A DNA stretch of 6,711 bases from contig CAJYBN010000157.1 in NCBI GenBank assembly GCA_913064925.1, positions 1 through 6,711 of the forward strand, written 5' to 3'. Position 1 is the first letter of the stretch; each line of letters opens with the position of its first letter. The notes beneath the pieces were generated by a model that searched no databases, was not told the DNA's origin, and saw nothing but the letters and a program-made list of their open reading frames with translations. The translations under genes were made by a program, and so were the position numbers. This document shows positions 6,088-6,711 of the stretch, in pieces. This DNA comes from an uncultured Peptococcaceae bacterium (GTDB taxonomy: Bacteria; Bacillota; Desulfotomaculia; Desulfotomaculales; Desulfallaceae).

Positions 6088-6137
6088 ACATTTCGCTGCT
6101 GCTGCTGTGTTTTTTTGTCAACACGTAGAATATACTA

Positions 6138-6161
6138 TATTTACTTAAATATTTACTTAAA
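6138..6161. repeat. Perfect 12-base tandem duplication
   Basis: TATTTACTTAAA occurs twice in direct succession (6138-6149 and 6150-6161) in the AT-rich gap between the racemase remnant and the cdaA promoter. It could be replication slippage or a paired binding site; nothing else is seen in this gap. Confidence 0.6.
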
Positions 6162-6190
6162 TGTTTCCTCCAAGAGCCGGCAATAATAAA

Positions 6191-6388
6191 TTAACCCGCC
6201 CGGGCCGCGCGCACCAACTTCAACAGCGGCACGGCCGCCAGCTCTTCTTCGTACCTCGATTCAATGGTTATCGGTCCCTCATCTACCGCCCACATAATAA
6301 TTTCGGTGTCTTCTGCGGCGTACTGTTTCAGCAGTCTGACCCTGTTTTCCAGGTCGTTCTTGTTTAAACTAGTAATGGGTGTAAACTT
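6191..6388 (-). pseudogene. Asp/Glu (hydantoin) racemase N-terminal remnant
   Basis: The translated sequence from about 6388 runs TPITS, then an amphipathic helix, DTEIIMWAVDEGPITIESRYEEE, and AAVPLLKLVRAA before TAA at 6191-6193. This follows the pattern at the start of Asp/Glu/hydantoin racemases: an N-terminal strand ending in NP/TP, a helix, 'GTEV...GP.SIES.YDEA', then 'A.P.LLELV'. Only ~65 residues remain of a family usually ~220-250 long, and both catalytic cysteines, which lie further downstream, are absent. After the stop the frame shows nothing similar. The ATG upstream in this frame (6422-6424) lies inside the livF remnant and adds a stretch atypical for the family. The adjacency to livF suggests a former amino-acid uptake and racemisation operon. 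Assignment rests on remembered family patterns. Confidence 0.5.
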
Positions 6389-6535
6389 CCTTGACTTTTT
6401 TGTCGGCCAATAGGTCTTTGGCATTTCCCTGCAGTGTTATTTGACTCGTTTCTATAACGTAACTCCTGTGTGCCAAATTCAGTGCGGCGTAAGCGTTTTG
6501 TTGATGTCCAGGATAAAAATCATGGTCAAGCCTAT
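6369..6535 (-). pseudogene. LivF-type branched-chain amino acid ABC ATPase, C-terminal remnant with frameshift
   Basis: In one frame QQNAYAALNLAHRSYVIETS continues through ITLQGNAKDLLADKKVKEVY to TAG at 6369-6371. This closely follows the C-terminal end of LivF, whose consensus is VEQNA..AL..AHRGYVLETG.I.L.G...ELL....V..AYLG. Just upstream, IGLTMIFIL, which matches the LivF segment 'GLTIMLVEQN', is in a different frame. A one- or two-base indel near 6505-6512 therefore broke the gene. Upstream of ~6535 neither frame resembles LivF: Walker A, the Q-loop, signature and Walker B are all missing. The fragment cannot encode a working transporter ATPase. It overlaps the racemase remnant by about 20 bases, consistent with two formerly adjoining genes. 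Confidence 0.6.
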
Positions 6536-6624
6536 GGCCACCAGGGCATAGTGACAAGGACGGCAGGCGTCAGGCCTAAAAAGACAAATTATTGCACATT
6601 ATGAACGCCAATTGTTTTTCCAGC

Positions 6625-6711
6625 TTACTTGAACCGGGTCCTCAGGTAATAGCCGGAATAAACGGCCGCCAGGGGGTTGTGCCCCAACACGCGATCCTTG
6701 GCGGCCAGAGT
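6625..6711 (-). CDS. C-terminal end of an unidentified protein (partial)
   Basis: Twenty-eight codons enter from the right edge and end at TAA (6625-6627). The visible residues include KDRVLGHNPLAAVYSGYYL and a basic end, RTRFK. Third positions are mostly G or C like the other genes of this genome, and the peptide reads as genuine protein, so I consider it the real 3' end of a minus-strand gene. I do not recognise the family. Bases 6541-6624 downstream of it hold no gene I can support. Confidence 0.55.
   Translation of the reverse strand, partial: TLAAKDRVLGHNPLAAVYSGYYLRTRFK

Noticed and set aside
6095..6107. GCT trinucleotide run (four units)
   Set aside because: It is too short to be meaningful and lies outside coding sequence.
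6116..6121. Perfect TTGACA on the minus strand as the cdaA -35 box
   Set aside because: The bases 17 positions downstream (CAGCGA) are not a -10 element; the TTCACC/TATGAT pair fits better.
6161..6367. Plus-strand frame of 68 codons
   Set aside because: It is antisense to the racemase remnant and has no ribosome site or recognisable composition.
6479..6598. Short minus-strand frame with a CxxC (DACRPCHYALVAIGLTMIF), suggestive of a thiol-redox or membrane protein end
   Set aside because: It has no start codon and is opened by an in-frame stop. Its IGLTMIF part is better explained as the LivF remnant before the frameshift; the CxxC part alone is too little to name.

Overview
The window looks like one end of a draft contig from a GC-rich, Gram-positive anaerobe of the clostridial Firmicutes; a Peptococcaceae / Desulfotomaculum-Pelotomaculum-like lineage is my guess. 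The reasons are the cdaA-cdaR pair, a YhaO/YhaN-type (SbcD/SbcC-like) pair, strong GGAGG-type ribosome binding sites, and frequent TTG and GTG starts. The first 17 bases are not genomic: they match the end of an Illumina TruSeq adapter, so genomic sequence starts at base 18.

Bases 18-2913 (minus strand) carry a DNA-repair nuclease operon. It has a complete SbcD/YhaO-type metallophosphoesterase (TTG start at 2913) and, joined by a 4-base GTGA overlap, the first ~536 codons of an SbcC/YhaN-type ATPase. The ATPase has a perfect Walker A motif, a long coiled coil and a membrane hairpin at the truncated end. A doubtful 71-codon membrane ORF sits just upstream of the nuclease. Bases 3114-3161 form an AT-rich divergent promoter region. 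It also serves the plus-strand gene at 3190-3918, a MinD/ParA/TadZ-like P-loop protein whose P-loop has lost its catalytic lysine.

Bases 3919-4179 separate two convergent genes and are filled with GC-rich inverted repeats, including a 127-base element with matching ends that looks like a dispersed intergenic repeat. Bases 4180-6017 (minus strand) are the c-di-AMP module: CdaA, a membrane diadenylate cyclase, followed by its YbbR-domain regulator CdaR. The usual third partner, glmM, is not downstream. A sigma-A-like promoter with a short palindrome over its -35 box lies upstream of cdaA.

Bases 6191-6540 hold decayed coding remnants: the C-terminus of a LivF-type ABC ATPase with a frameshift, then the N-terminus of an Asp/Glu (hydantoin) racemase. 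At the right edge the last 28 codons of an unidentified minus-strand gene enter the window. I saw no tRNA, rRNA, CRISPR array, complete mobile element or clear intrinsic terminator. Nothing here amounts to a convincing new multi-gene system. The degenerate-P-loop ATPase and the structured repeat are the best leads.
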